DNA from: Stenogyne calaminthoides
Taxonomy: Eukaryota > Streptophyta > Magnoliopsida > Lamiales > Lamiaceae
Length of the DNA: 64,000 nucleotides
Assembly (NCBI GenBank): GCA_037126765.1
Contig: JBBCBC010000002.1
Span: 50,038,889 to 50,102,888 of the forward strand
Direction: 5' to 3'
Positions 35,640-48,055 of the stretch are shown here, in pieces; the first letter of the stretch is position 1; every line of letters begins with the position of its first letter. The position numbers were made by a program, and so were the translations under genes. The notes beneath the pieces were generated by a model. The model saw only the letters and a list, made by a program, of their open reading frames with translations, was not told the DNA's origin and did not search any database.

Positions 35640-36279
35640 GAATTGTGAATGATTTAGGGGACAAGAAAACAGCAAGAACCTCAAATTTATTTACTCTTTA
35701 TATGTTTGTACCAACAATGGACTTTCCACCTACAAAAACAGTGAATTTTGCTCATAAAAAGGGTGTGTTAGCAAGTTGTAAAGAATTATACATGTGCTTC
35801 CAACTCTCAATGCATGCCATGTGGATCGAGAAGGAGTTTGGAGTTAGTAAATTAAATTCATCAAACCTCATTCACAAAATTTTGTGTGAACTTAAAGTTG
35901 ACATAAACAATTTATTTTATATAAGATCATTTTATTTTTTTCTCTATATATAATATCTTATTAAAAAATTAATAAAAATGAATTATTATTTAAAAATTTT
36001 TTAAACAACACGATTTTTATATGTATAATAAATTTTTTTTAAAAAAAAGGTTCACTCGAGCCCACAAAAAATCAAGTCTTCTTTAAATTAATTTTATATC
36101 TTCTAAAAAATCATTTTTTTTCTTAAATTTTTTTTTAAATTCTTTATTTCAAAATTATTTTAATACTTTTAAAAAAATCAATTTTATATAATAATTTTTT
36201 TTTTAAATAAATTTAAATTTAAATTAAATTAAAATTATATTTTTATAATTTTTGTACTTTACAAAATTTAATTAAAATC

Positions 36280-37450
36280 ATTAACTTTTGAATTCGATAC
36301 AATTTCAAATAAAGACTTTCCATTCTTTCCCATTTATATTTCTAAAGAGTTTTGGTTTTCTTTTATGCTGTCCATATAATTTATTTTTAACAATTAGTCA
36401 AAATGGGTTTGGTTCAATCCATTTTTTTCACTTAATCTTTTTCAATTTGAACAATTTTTTTAATTTAATATTTGTTTATAATATTTAAATAAAGTTGGAT
36501 GGAAGAGAGACAATTGTTTAAGAAAGGTCAGGCCCCAAAAATAGCCCAAAAGAAGATATTGTGAATGGAAAATTAATGTTACCCCCATTATAAATAGAAA
36601 AAAATATGCATGAAGGATTTTAGAAGTTAACCCAATTACATGTCACAGACCAATCATTAAGAATGTTTTAAGATACCAAATTTTAATTAAACTTTTTCAA
36701 TTAAAAAAAAATGTAACAACCAAAAAAAAATTTCAACCACAAAATTGTGTACAAAAAAAGAAAACAAATAAATCAATATTTTTTTGTATTAAATAACATT
36801 GAAAATTTAATACCTTTTTTTTTTTTTTTTAGAAAATTTTGGAAGTTAAAACTTAAAATAAGATTATGTTGCGTTTAGTAAAAAAAAATTGGGGTAATGA
36901 AAAATTAAAATTTAAACCGGGAAAACTTTGGATAATGCATGCCAAAATAGGCGTGGATTTTTAAAAAAAAATTAAATTAAACAAAAAAATAAAACAAAAA
37001 TAGTTTAAAAAAAAAAAAAAAAATTCAATTTAAATTAAATTCATCAAACCTCATTCATTCCCCATCCTTGAAAATTGTGTGAACTTAAGTTGAAATAAAA
37101 ACTTTTTTTTTGTTTTATATAAATATGTTTTTATTATTAAAATTTAATAAACTTTCGACCTACAAAAAACAGTGAATTTTGCTCATTAGAAAGGGGCATT
37201 TAAAAAAGTTGCAAATAAAAAATATAATCAATAAAAAATTATTCAATGCATGCCATGTGGATCGAAATAGTTAAAAAATGGTAAATTAAATTCAAACCTC
37301 ATTCACAAATTTTTGTGAACTTAAGTTTGACATTTTTGTTTTATATAAATATCACTATTATTTAAAGTTTGTAAAAAAATAAATTTCATGTTTAAATAGC
37401 CCACAAGAAATATTTTTTTTTTGTATCTTCTTTACATTTTTTAGCAATTT
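36280..37450. other. Second patchwork stretch, copied from both flanks
   Basis: 36300-36950 shares ordered phrases with 37740-38520 (agactttcca, cccatttatat, gaagatattgt, tgtcacagaccaatcat, ttgtgtaca, gttgcgtttagt). 37020-37420 shares ordered phrases with 35700-36060 (aacagtgaattttgctcat, caatgcatgccatgtggat, aaacctcattcacaaa). The spacers between are low-complexity A/T. As at 17150-18410, the likely cause is a faulty consensus or gap fill. Confidence 0.7.
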
Positions 37451-38662
37451 TCTTCTTCTAATTGCTTTTAATTGAATAAATCTTTACATTTTTCATTTTT
37501 CTTTTGCTTTTAATTGAATAAATCTTTATATAAATTTTTATATTTAAAATATAAAAATTTTAATTTTTTTTAAAAAAAAAGTAAATGTTAATCTATATTA
37601 ATTTGTGAATCGTCTCATCCTGAGACCAACTCACACACATTATTGCCATTTTTATAATTTTTTATACGTACTATATATCATCTCTGAAATCAGTTATCAG
37701 TCTGATTTCGATAGTAGGGGGTCCTCCTTCACCACCCTAAAGACTTTCCACGTCTATTCCCATTTATATAAGTACTAAAAAGAAAATTCATACAAAAATA
37801 TGCTATCCCAAATATATTTTTGTATTTAACCATTAAAAACAATCACTCAAATTTGATCTATATTTCAAACTTATACCTCCTGTTACGTTCAATTTGAACA
37901 ATAAATACAGAGATTAAAGAGAAAATTAGTTTATAATTTTTTACAAATGAATCGGATATTTTCACAATTAGTCCGGTGTTTAATTAATAGGGAGAAAGGT
38001 CGAGGCCCACAAGTAGCCCAATAGAGAAGATATTGTACCCAAAGCGGGGATTAATGGGGGCCCATTATGAGAGCGACAAATGCATTCCATCAAATTCTAG
38101 GTAGCCCAATTCCCGCTGTCACAGACCAATCATGGATGTTTACAACTCGAAATATTAAAGCACTGAAACAAGATACAGACACAGCTCTGTGAGAATAGCA
38201 GTAATACATCCATTTCAGCCGTGCATGTGTGCATGCTCCAATCTCCATACCCCAAAAATGAAGTAATAACCACAAAACAAATTTTCAACCACAAATTGTG
38301 TACATAATTGTTTTTTTGCTACCCAAAATAAATAAATTAATATATTTATGTATACAAATATCTTAATTATATGGAGCCAAGTCAACTACATATTTTTTTT
38401 TTTTGGAGACAAAATCAACAAAGTTGCATCAAATTATTAATAATTTGTGTTGCGTTTAGTTCCCTAAGATATGTATTTCTTCACTAATAATCCAATTCTC
38501 AGACCCGAAAACTATAAAACGGTGAAAGAACGATAAACAAATCGACTCATAATTTACATGGTTCACTAAAAATGTATTAACTACGTCGACAAGGCAAAAG
38601 AGAAGATCTCGTATCTCATTCGAACAGCTCCAAAGTACAATAGTTAATGACAGTAGATTAAT

Positions 38663-38719
<57 letters not shown>

Positions 38720-39659
38720 TTCCTAATCGAAAAATGGTAATAAATGAAATTTGCAAATTAGACCCAAGTCAAAACTTCTTGTGTTTTACTGAACTTTTTT
38801 AAATTATATGTATATATTTATGTGTGTGTGTGTGTGTCTGTCATATTCTATTCTTGATAAGTAGTGTAGTTAAATTGGTTTGTGTCTCTTTATTAATGTC
38901 AATCTATCAATTATGGATCAGGTTTCAATTTTTGTTGATCATACTTTCGTTTCTTTATTCTTTTCATTTCTTTTAGTGCAGATTATTTGGGGCTAAATAT
39001 TGAAGTTTTTTTTCAATCATAAATTAGGTTGGGTCCCTTTTTGGTCACACTTCTTGTTGGAATCATAATTATTAATAATTTAATTTTAGATGCATTTCAT
39101 ATGAATAATCTTTACTAAATTCACTTTTTTTTAATTATTCAATTTATATACATAGAATTTTTCTTACATAATGAGATCAATAGTATTTTGAATACTATGA
39201 TGTAATTATATTAATTAACTCAAGTGGTTAAAACACCACTACCTATGTCGTGAGGTCTCACCATATGTTCGGTCAAAAAAAATAAAATTCTAATGTAATA
39301 AAATTAATTTTTAATTGTACATAGCATAAAATTATATTTTAAATTCTATTACTTTTTTCTACTAAGTTGGGCCCCCAAATTAAATTTTCTGGCTCCGCCA
39401 CTGCGACTGAACCAGTGAAATAAGCTTAAAACTGAAACTAAACCTAAATATACTTGGTTCACAATTATGTAGATGTTTATGTTAAAATGTGTGGCCAACT
39501 TTATGTCGAAATTGCAATTTGGACAAGTGGAAAACAATTATTTGTCCATCTCTCAATAGTCTAATAGACCAAAAGAAGAAAAGGGCCTGCGATTAAAAGA
39601 ATAACGGAGTTATTTGGGCCATATGTCGATCATGGATTAGGACCACATTACACCGGTCC
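37451..39659. other. AT-rich intergenic DNA
   Basis: No gene seen. It includes one source of the second patchwork (37740-38520), an (AT)n run and a (TG)n run at 38820-38838. Confidence 0.45.
38668..38714. repeat. (AT)n microsatellite
   Basis: About 23 uninterrupted AT units. Confidence 0.95.
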
Positions 39660-39663
39660 GAAT

Positions 39664-39796
39664 GGGGATTTAGACTTTACGGTGCATTTTTCACTGTGCA
39701 CCGTTAGATCCTCTGCAGTACTTTACGGGTGTGTGTGATCTAACGATGCACAGTAAAAAATGTACCATAAAGTACTGCAGAGAATCGAAATCCTCC
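39664..39796. repeat. Hairpin element with ~45-bp arms
   Basis: ggatttagactttacggtgc...ccgttagatc is mirrored by gatctaacg...gtaccataaagt...cgaaatcc, with a 26-bp middle that itself repeats the words ctgcagtacttta. A small foldback MITE or hairpin locus. Confidence 0.75.
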
Positions 39797-40417
39797 AAAT
39801 GGTGCCTTTCAATATGCACTCACCATTAAGTCACCAATTATTCTCACATTGTCCTTGCTTCGACCAACAAATCTCTAAATTGCCATTATTCTATTTCCAT
39901 TGAATTTTGAAGGAGATTCTTTTTTAGTCACTTGTCAAAAGTAAACTAACATCAAACTTTTTTTCTTATTGCATTATCTTAATAATTCTTTTTTAAATTA
40001 AGTAAAATATTATGTTGTATTTATTATTAAAACAATACCTTTTACTCCACTTGCCATCAATTTCTGAATTTGTTCACACGAAAAAGGTTTTAGAAAATCT
40101 CACCTACATGAGTCAGAATCTTAGAAAAGAGAATTACCAATCATCAAACCTAAGAAAAATATAATCAATAAAAATTTATCCCTGAATTGTATTTCTTATT
40201 TTTTTCAATGCATATTACATCTAGACACAAAATTGGAAAAAAACTTTAAATAAAGCTAGGAAAATATTTTAAAATAGAGAGCCGTTTGCCAACACATACT
40301 AGGGAAACGATTTCACATAAAATTTTAAATTATTATTTTACCCATATAAAAAAAAAAAAATCATGGTCGAAATTTATTGCCCTCCCCCCGTGAGGATATG
40401 TTGGATTTTTATTTAAC

Positions 40418-40560
40418 CAACACATGGTCGAGCCATTGTGGTCCTTAATTTGTGGACAATGATTGAACCAAGACATGACTAAGCCATAGTCCATTGTAGA
40501 CATTGATAGAACCAACTCATGGTTGAGTCATAGTCCAAATTAGACATTGATTTAGCCCTT
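40418..40560 (+). repeat. Three imperfect tandem units of 44-51 bp
   Basis: Each unit starts aaccaa(c/g)(a/t)catgg and contains gagccat(a/t)gtcc and acattgat. Units begin near 40418, 40469 and 40511. Confidence 0.7.
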
Positions 40561-42434
40561 ACACAATTTGTGTTACTTTTATTTTGTCATATAATGTTAC
40601 AAATTGTTCTTTATTTGTGTTTTTTTTTGCGCCTAATTATAAAATTGTTCTTTATATTGTAGGAGCATATAAATTTACTATTTTTTGTCGACAGGTCGAA
40701 TAGGTTTAGAAAGATAATTAAATTTTGAGTAATTACTTAAATCTCTAAAAATATATAGATAGTCCTAATATACAAAACATTGACCTAAATAAAAATGGAA
40801 TACAAATTCTTACCTCTTATGATATAAGCATGATTCATAGTGATTAAAATATGTTATGATTCGAACATATATATAAAACGAAAGGATAAAATAAGAAGAA
40901 CGCTCTAGATTAATTGATCAATTAATAGACATATACTAGCTTCCACATAAAATTTTGATGCCCAAATTAAGACTCCTAGGTTTGTTGATGTATAAAAGGG
41001 ACCCCCAATAAATTATTGCAACCTGTCAATTTCCACTCATTATTTGATTTTCTTGATTTTTGCTTTCAAACACTTGGTCCGACAAATAACAACTTATATA
41101 GACTCCTACACACAGTTTTACTAGAAGAATCCAATGTGGAAAAACTTGTAACCCACATCAACTGCCAAATTAAGTCTATGTTAGACCTTTTCTAACATCA
41201 ATTAGCTAGTGGTACTAAAATATGTTAAATACATCGAGCTTAATTTACTTCTATTTTACTCGCACACGAACGCGTGTGTTGATATTTTAATAAATGATCA
41301 ATTCAACTATTTTTACGACCAATATAAATGATCAATTCAACTATTAAAATATTAAATGGTTCAATTAAAAGGTAATTTTGGCTGATATTATCATATAAAC
41401 TAGATACTTTTACTTTTCCAAATTTAAGCCAAGAATTTGGTAAAAGTATAATCTTTAATTCTTATTTATTATTTCATCTCGTGGAGTATAGTATATATTA
41501 ATACGTGACAACTATTACAGACGATGAAACATGAAAATTATGGTTGTGCTCCAAATTTGCCAAATATGCACAAACCCAGTTGGCAGTAACATGCCAATAT
41601 TAATTTTTTTTTCCTTAGATGACCATTAAATTTACATGTCCCCATGCATTAATGCATGAAGAAAATAACCAATTTCGACGATGTAGACCTTTCTCAAGAT
41701 AACGCATCGTAATTTACTAGGTCTGAATTCGAACTGAATTGTTTATTTTTTATTTTTTTGGGATGGTCTGAATCAAACTGATAAATGATGCTAACGCATA
41801 ATTTTTTTATTTTATTCTAATCGAAATGTGTGGAGCCCGATGTGGAGGGTTATGTTTTTTTATTTAAAGTTTTAAGTTTTAAGTTTTGTAGCAAATTTGG
41901 GTTTTAAAAAAGAAAAAAATCTGTAGCAAATCATTGCTGCAATTTTTCAATGAAGTGTAATGGGTCATGCGCCTTAAAAAAATGAGTACTAACAAGATAT
42001 TAATGTTAGATTTAATTAGGGTGATTAATAATGGGTAATTCTACATGCGACGCTACTATTGCATATTTAATTTTAAAGGTTAAAAGTTTATTTAAATGTT
42101 TTACTTAAAGTAATGAAGCTGTATTAAATTAAAAAAATGTTAAACTGGGTATGATTTAACGACATGAATGGATGATTAGCCTTGATTGGATGATGATTTC
42201 AGTACAATGCCGTATAAATGTTAGACACTAATTAACTCATAAATAATTTGATTAGCCTTTATTGGAAATTTTAATAATAAAAATATTCCATAATCTTAAG
42301 TAGCAATTACAGTTATTAGTTTGTCACCAGAAATATAATAATAATACTATTTATTTCCTAATATAATTTCAATCATGCAGTATATTCCAATTGAAGTAAT
42401 TTCTTATGAAAATCTTAATTTGTGAAAGTCATGC
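40561..42434. other. AT-rich intergenic DNA
   Basis: No gene or clear repeat seen. Confidence 0.4.
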
Positions 42435-42602
42435 TTATAAAGGCGCAGGATACTGGTCATAAAGTAGTGATTGTCTAAAATAATCAGGGGGTGCTGAAGA
42501 TACAATACAATACAAGAATGATGGTGGTGAAATTGGTGTGGAAATGATGAGCAACAGGGCCACAAGTAGGCGCAGGATAAGCACGTGCGCATCTCCTTCC
42601 AT
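42435..42602 (-). CDS. Candidate 55-residue secreted peptide
   Basis: The ATG at 42602 lies in a strong start context (gccaccATGGAA) and opens 55 codons ending in TAA at 42435. The peptide starts MEGDAHVLILRLLVALLLII, a classic hydrophobic signal core at about residues 7-22, followed by a Pro/Ser-rich stretch and an acidic-aromatic tail with APPDYFRQSLLYDQYPAP. A DY pair and a Pro-rich C-terminus are seen in several post-translationally modified plant peptide hormones, but I cannot match this one to a named family. It is divergent from the NPH3 gene that starts 560 bases away. No TATA box was identified. A longer antisense frame in another phase overlaps it, so chance is possible. Confidence 0.4.
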   Translation of the reverse strand: MEGDAHVLILRLLVALLLIISTPISPPSFLYCIVSSAPPDYFRQSLLYDQYPAPL

Positions 42603-43159
42603 GGTGGCTTAGCAACCACATCAACAAACCCAATTTAATTACTCCTCAAATTTTAAAAAAGGCCCAAAAAAGAAGAAGCAAAAACAACCTTAAAAAAAGT
42701 CAGGTTTGTTTTCTTGAATTCACTACATTGTTATTTTCTCTTCTTGTTTTAATTAAAGGGTGTGACAAATTATTTTTTGATGGGATTTGTTGTGTCTTTG
42801 CATGTCCATGTCAATTTGGGTAGAAGAATTTGACTGAAGTGACAGATTTATTTATGGAGTGGTTGATTTTTGATATACACACACATATGTAATATATAGT
42901 ATTTTCATAAATTTGCTACCTGGTTATTACAATGATAGCAAGATTACACCTTTTTTGAAACCCTCTTAGGTTCTTGATTTTTTGCCTTATCCCTTTTTCC
43001 AGATTTCTGCTTTTCTTTTTCTTTTTTCTGTTTCTGCTTTAGCTTTAAGTTTCCTCAAGGTAAGGTGACCCTGAATTTCTGTTGATTTTTTCAAGATTAG
43101 AGAATCAAATTGGTGTTCCAACAAAGTGAAGAGCAAGATTTTATTGCCCAAATTCAGAA
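42603..43159. other. Shared upstream region of the peptide candidate and the NPH3 gene
   Basis: Pyrimidine-rich DNA at 42955-43060 probably belongs to the NPH3 leader. A TATA-like word (atatatagtatt, about 42893) may serve it. Confidence 0.35.
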
Positions 43160-45289
43160 ATGAAGTTTATGAAACTTGGATCTCGGCCTGATACATTCTA
43201 CACCACAGAGGCTGTGAGGTGATTTTGAGATTTTGAGTATCTTAAGTTGTTGATTTCTAATTCAAGAAAAGTGATTAAAAATAAGGGAATTCTCAATTTT
43301 GTGTTTATTGATTTTTTAGGTCTGTTTCATCAGAGGTTTCTAGTGATCTCATCATTCAAGTGAAAGGAAGCAGATATTTACTGCACAAGGTAAAATCCCA
43401 TCTCCCTTTTTACTGCATTGAATTGCTGCATAAGCACAGATATGAAAAAAAAAAAACAAGATGAATGATGATTTTTAATTGTGTTTTTATCAATTACCAC
43501 AGTTTCCATTGTTATCCAAATGCTTGCGCCTTCAAAGCCTATGCTCAGAAAGCCCTGAAACCCCACAAGTCCAGCTGATAAAACTCTCCGATTTTCCGGG
43601 AGGCGTGGAGGCATTCGAGCTCTGCGCTAAGTTCTGTTACGGAATCACAATCACGCTCAGCGCGTACAACATTGTGTCGATCCGTTGTGCAGCGGAGTAT
43701 CTTCAAATGACAGAAGATGTAGACAAGGGTAACTTGATATACAAAGTTGAGGTGTTCTTGAATTCCTGCATTCTTCATGGATGGAGGGACTCAATTGTCA
43801 CTTTACAAACCACTAAGGCCTTCCCCATCTTGTCCGAAGATCTTGGGGTCACGAGCCGTTGCATTGAGGCCATTGCTTCGAAGGTTGTGGCGAATCCGGT
43901 GAAGGTGAGCTTGTCGCAGAGTTATTCGAGACGTGGGAGGGATGATATGTCGAGCGTTGGGTCGGAGAGTCGTAGGGTTAGTAAGCACAATAGTAAAGGG
44001 TGGTGGGGTGAGGATTTAGCTGAATTGGGGATTGATCTTTATTGGAGATCAATGGTGGCGATTAAATCTGGTGGGAAAGTTCCCGCGAATCTGATTGGTG
44101 ACGCGTTGAGAATCTACGCGTCTCGTTGGCTTATAACCTTATCGAAGTGTGGTGAAAGTGATGATTGTGATCAAGTGGATTCAAGCTCAAAGCATAGGTT
44201 GTTGTTGGAGTCAATTGTTAGCTTGTTGCCGAGTGAGAAAGGCGCGGTTTCGTGCGGTTTTCTGTTGAAGTTCTTGAAGGCGGCGTGCATAGTGAAGGCG
44301 TCTTCTTCGTCTAAGACGGATTTAGCAAGAAGGGTTGCTCTTCAGTTGGAGGAAGCCACGGTTGGTGACTTGTTAGTGCCGTGTTTGGCGCCCACAAACG
44401 GGACGATTTACAATGTGGATATTGTTCTGTTCATATTTGAGGAGTTCATGTTGCAGGGAGGGGGCAGTAGCCCTCCGAGAAACGGTGGGGCTCGTTTGGA
44501 AAGGCGAAGGTCTCGTTCAGCAGAAGGCGTCGATTTGGAGTTTGAAGAGAGACGGAGGTCTTCTTCTGCGTCGCATAGCTCCAAACTCAAGGTTGGTAAG
44601 CTCGTCGACGGATATTTGCAAGAGATAGCAAAGGACAAGAATCTCCCTCTTTCCAAATTCATTGCAGTTGCAGAATCCATTCCTGGATTTGCAAGGGTTG
44701 AACATGATGATCTCTACAAAGCAATCGACATTTACCTAAAGGTATACTACTTTCTAGTAACACAACTAGTACATTTTAGTATAACAACTAATACCTTTTA
44801 GTAAAACAACTAATACCATTGTTTAATGATAATTAAAGATTGGTTTGATTGGGAATGCAGGGGCATCCAGAGCTGAGCAAGAGTGAAAGAAAACGGGTAT
44901 GTCGAGTGCTGGACTGCAAGAAGCTATCGGTCGAAGCGTGCATACACGCTGCACAAAACGAGATGCTCCCGTTAAGGGTGATAGTCCAAGTTCTTTTCTG
45001 TGAGCAAGCTCGATCTTCAATGTCTGGTGGAAAAGTCACCGAGCTTCCAAACAACATCAAGGCGCTCTTAAATGGTCAAACTGAAGATCAGTGGAGTGTT
45101 TCGGGGCTAAAGACGCCAAAATCTAACGTGTCGACCCTGAAAATGAAGCTGGGTGAAAACGATGACTTGGATGACAATTTCACGGAGAAATCGTCTAACG
45201 TGAAGCCCTTCAGTATGATTCCCAGCAGATCTAAAAGAATCTTCAGCAGGTTTTGGCCTAGTAGTAGAACTACAAGTGAAAAGAAGTGA
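43160..45289 (+). CDS. NPH3/RPT2-like BTB-POZ protein, four exons
   Basis: Exons are 43160-43218, 43320-43389, 43503-44741 and 44861-45289. All introns are GT-AG and the phases fit, giving 598 residues, the usual length. The start MKFMKLGSRPDTFYTTEAV is typical of this family. The BTB/POZ domain covers about residues 27-115 (DLIIQVKGSRYLLHKFPLLS, EAFELCAKFCYG). The NPH3 domain covers about residues 209-503 (WWGEDLAELGIDLY, LPLSKFIAVAESIP, SERKRVCRVLDCKKLS, NEMLPLRVIVQVLFCEQAR). A Ser/Arg-rich linker (RRRSRSAE, RRSSSASHSS) and a basic C-terminus (SKRIFSRFWPSSR) follow the family pattern. Such proteins act at the plasma membrane, often as CUL3 adaptors or with phototropins and auxin transport. 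It looks closest to the Arabidopsis At1g67900 type from memory. The gene is intact. Confidence 0.93.
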
Positions 45290-46025
45290 AGAGTTTTTGT
45301 TCATATTTCAGGTTAATTAATTAAGGTGCTTCTGTTCTTTCATGCAGGGTATATAATACTCTTTCTTTTGTGGTGTAATTCTTGCAGAACTGCTTGTAAT
45401 CCTTAGGAAAAGCAGACCCCTTTTGTGAATTACCGATGTAACCTACGGCAATAAGAATAGTTATGGAAATAGATATATATAACAAAAGAGAATTGTGGTT
45501 GCAAGATGCATTTGTACAATTCAATGTTATACATATGATCTAGTTATTTATGTTTGCATTCATAGCGATTTCTTTTTCCACATGACTTGCTGCTTTTTCT
45601 GTATAATTGTGGCAATTTAACTTCATAATCATATGTTTGGCCTGCTGTCTTTAATTAGGCTTTCTTGACAAGTTTGACACTGTTTTTTTCTGTATAATTG
45701 TAACAATTTAACTTCACACATATCATTGATTGTTTGGCCTGCTGTCTTTATTTAAGCTTTCTTGAAAAAAGCTGGAACACTGGTATTGCCAAAAGTTGAG
45801 ACAGAGTAAAGACAAAGATTGGACTGTTTGTATGAGCTGAAATTGGTCTAAACTTCAAGAAAACTGAGCTGAAATTGCTCCAGAATCATGAACTCGAAAA
45901 TCAAGTTTTCAGAGAATCTTACTTATAATCAACAGAAGCCATAGATTGATCACAAGAGTGGATAGAAAACAATGGATATATATACATAATTAACTAGCAC
46001 ATGACTTCATTTACATCATGTTCAT
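45290..46025. other. NPH3 3' region and spacer
   Basis: Presumed 3' UTR with a possible poly(A) signal (aataag, about 45450). A short phrase (tctgtataattgt...caatttaacttca) is duplicated at 45598-45625 and 45690-45715. Nothing else seen. Confidence 0.45.
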
Positions 46026-46265
46026 TCATGCATTGACTGCATTGTTCTGTTTAGTTACACAATCAGCAGTCGTTTTCGTCTCTGCAGACTCGATGCTCTT
46101 GGTCCTATGGAGGCTGGGGGAGCGGTGCAGCCTGCAACGAAACGAGCCAACGTGCGTCGTGGGAGAGCACAAGCAGTTGTGCTTAGTCATGCTCCCTTGC
46201 CTTGCAAGCCCACCACCTGAGATTTCCACCTTCAATTCTTTGTTCATAACTCCTTCATTTCCCAT
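46026..46265 (-). CDS. Small serine-rich plant protein with CLCSPTTH motif
   Basis: 79 residues, starting MGNEGVMNKELKVEISGGG and ending ...QNNAVNA. The core CLCSPTTHVGSFRCRLHRS is the signature of a small plant-specific family often annotated as serine-rich protein-like, whose members usually have Pro where this one has Val. The function of the family is unknown. Cys and His spacing (C-x-C...H...C...H) could bind metal, but that is inference. The C-terminus is Ser/Thr-rich. A leader intron is likely: donor GTAAGT at 46400 and acceptor ATGACAG ending at 46270, just before the ATG. A TATA box lies about 100 bases upstream of the donor. Convergent with the NPH3 gene. Confidence 0.8.
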   Translation of the reverse strand: MGNEGVMNKELKVEISGGGLARQGSMTKHNCLCSPTTHVGSFRCRLHRSPSLHRTKSIESAETKTTADCVTKQNNAVNA

Positions 46266-46269
46266 TTTG

Positions 46270-46400
46270 CTGTCATAAAATCTTCAAATAGTTGTTAATT
46301 CAGATGAGAACTACATATATGAAGCAAAAAAGTTGTTAATATATAAGAAAAGGATGAGATTTCAAGCTTAATTTTTGGATGGATTCATGAGAAAACTTAC
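46270..46400 (-). other. Probable 5'-leader intron of the serine-rich protein gene
   Basis: Begins GTAAGTTTTCTC and ends TTATGACAG four bases before the start codon. Confidence 0.55.
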
Positions 46401-46499
46401 TTGCAATTGTGAATGAGTGATTCTTGATTGAAGCTTTTTGAATGAGGATATGGATATTTGCAGAAGCTGGAAAACTACAGCAACTACTTGTTAGGATAG

Positions 46500-46507
46500 T
46501 TTATATA
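46500..46507 (-). promoter_or_regulatory. TATA box of the serine-rich protein gene
   Basis: TATATAAA on the minus strand. It places the transcript start near 46470 and leaves a spliced leader of about 75 bases. Confidence 0.6.
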
Positions 46508-47070
46508 AAGATAGAAAGAGGAGTGGCCTAGAAAAGGATGTGAATTATTATTTGCCTCAAAGATAAGAAAGGTGCATGCATGGTGGTAATGGAGTGTCAT
46601 ATTGTTTCGTAAAGTGTGAACCCTATTGTTGGATCACTTAATTCCTACATTCGAGATAAAATTTTAGAATATACGTGTTTGAATTTTTCGAAAAATCTCT
46701 TTCAATCAAATTTAAATTAATTATGTTGGTTAGTCATGTTAGACCATCTGAACACGTAATATAATAAAAAATTAATTTGTGAAATAAGTTTGGGGGCTCA
46801 AGATAAGAATAAACTTGTTTTTCATAGTCATGAATGATAAATACATGATGATTATGAAGAATGTTAGACTCAGGATTTAATAAATATTTTTCAATTCAAT
46901 CTCTTTCATTCACAGATATATCCAATTTGTAATCAAAGTTCCACCACAATAAATCCATAACTTTATGTAAAGCTTCAACCAATCTACGAATCACACATAT
47001 AAAGGATCAGCAGGAATCACATTTGGATCTCTCTTTTTCTTTGCTTTTTTGTGTATTTATATATTGGATT

Positions 47071-47073
<3 letters not shown>

Positions 47074-47105
<32 letters not shown>
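47074..47105. repeat. Poly-T run of 32
   Basis: Uninterrupted T; no retroposon body was recognised next to it. Confidence 0.95.
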
Positions 47106-47106
<1 letters not shown>

Positions 47107-47844
47107 TTAATCATGAGAATAGCATGCCAATTGTAGCACTTTCCCTGAGGGTCCCAATTCCTATCACTAATATTATTATTAGGTTTGAAGAGCCAATTTT
47201 GTGAATAGAATCTCTTATTTTAACTAAGATAAAAATTTGTGGGAGCTATGTTCATGGATTTCATTTTGTGAGAAAAACATTTTAAATTTTTACAATTTAT
47301 ATTCAGCTCATTGACTCGATATTAACCTTTTAGCAAATTACTTTTCAAATCATCATTATTTATTTTAATCTCTGAACCAGTGAATTTGACAAAATCCATT
47401 TAAGAAAAACTAAACAAACAAAATAAACGCACTGTAAAAGTAGTGGATGTTGCAAAAAGTTGGAACGTGACACTTTTTCCACCAGTTTGAGCTTTTGAAT
47501 CATTAAATAGGGTTTTATGAAAGGGGTATAATTGGCACTTTAATATGTATGTGGGTATATCTAGTAATTAAAGGGTGTGAATAACCGGACCCTAAAATAT
47601 TTTGGATCAGGGTTCAGGAGTACCTGGGCCCAGCCCCACTATAAGATCACAACAAATTGGGCTTTTAGCCCATTAATAGTAAGAAAATAACTTTATAAGA
47701 ACGTAATTTATGATTGGACCACATTAGATGAATGATATTTAACTTCTTATTTATATTTTTATCTTGTAACATCTTTTCTCAGGGAAATTATATAAAATCT
47801 TCTCATTATATAACGTTATGTTATATTGGGTAGAATAGTACTTC

Positions 47845-48055
47845 TATGAACGAGGTCTATACATGAACTCTATCATCATTATGTGTAAATAAATTATTAC
47901 TATTAATATACAAAAAAAATCACTATTTAAAAATATAACGTATTCTTAATTTTGACAGTAAAAGTTTTTGTGTATAACAGTAATAATTTTTATACATAAC
48001 AATGATACTATAAAAATTGAGTTCATAGTGAACTCCGGTCTACGTACACGATTTT
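47845..48055 (+). repeat. Dispersed repeat, copy 1
   Basis: Shares ordered phrases with 56635-56825 in the same orientation (aaaaaaatcactatttaaaaa, gtttttgt.tataacagt, atactataaaaattgagtt). The ends hold inverted words (tatgaacgaggtct / gttcatagtgaac), so it may be a MITE. Confidence 0.6.

Noticed and set aside
35645..35953. 102-codon plus-strand ORF
   Set aside because: No recognisable domain, promoter or splice signals; part of it recurs in the second patchwork stretch, so chance is more likely.
38090..38275. 61-codon minus-strand ORF
   Set aside because: No conserved motif, promoter or splice site; the sequence is non-coding-like.
43378..45524. Minus-strand and alternative-frame ORFs across the NPH3 gene
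   Set aside because: Shadows of the spliced NPH3 coding sequence.
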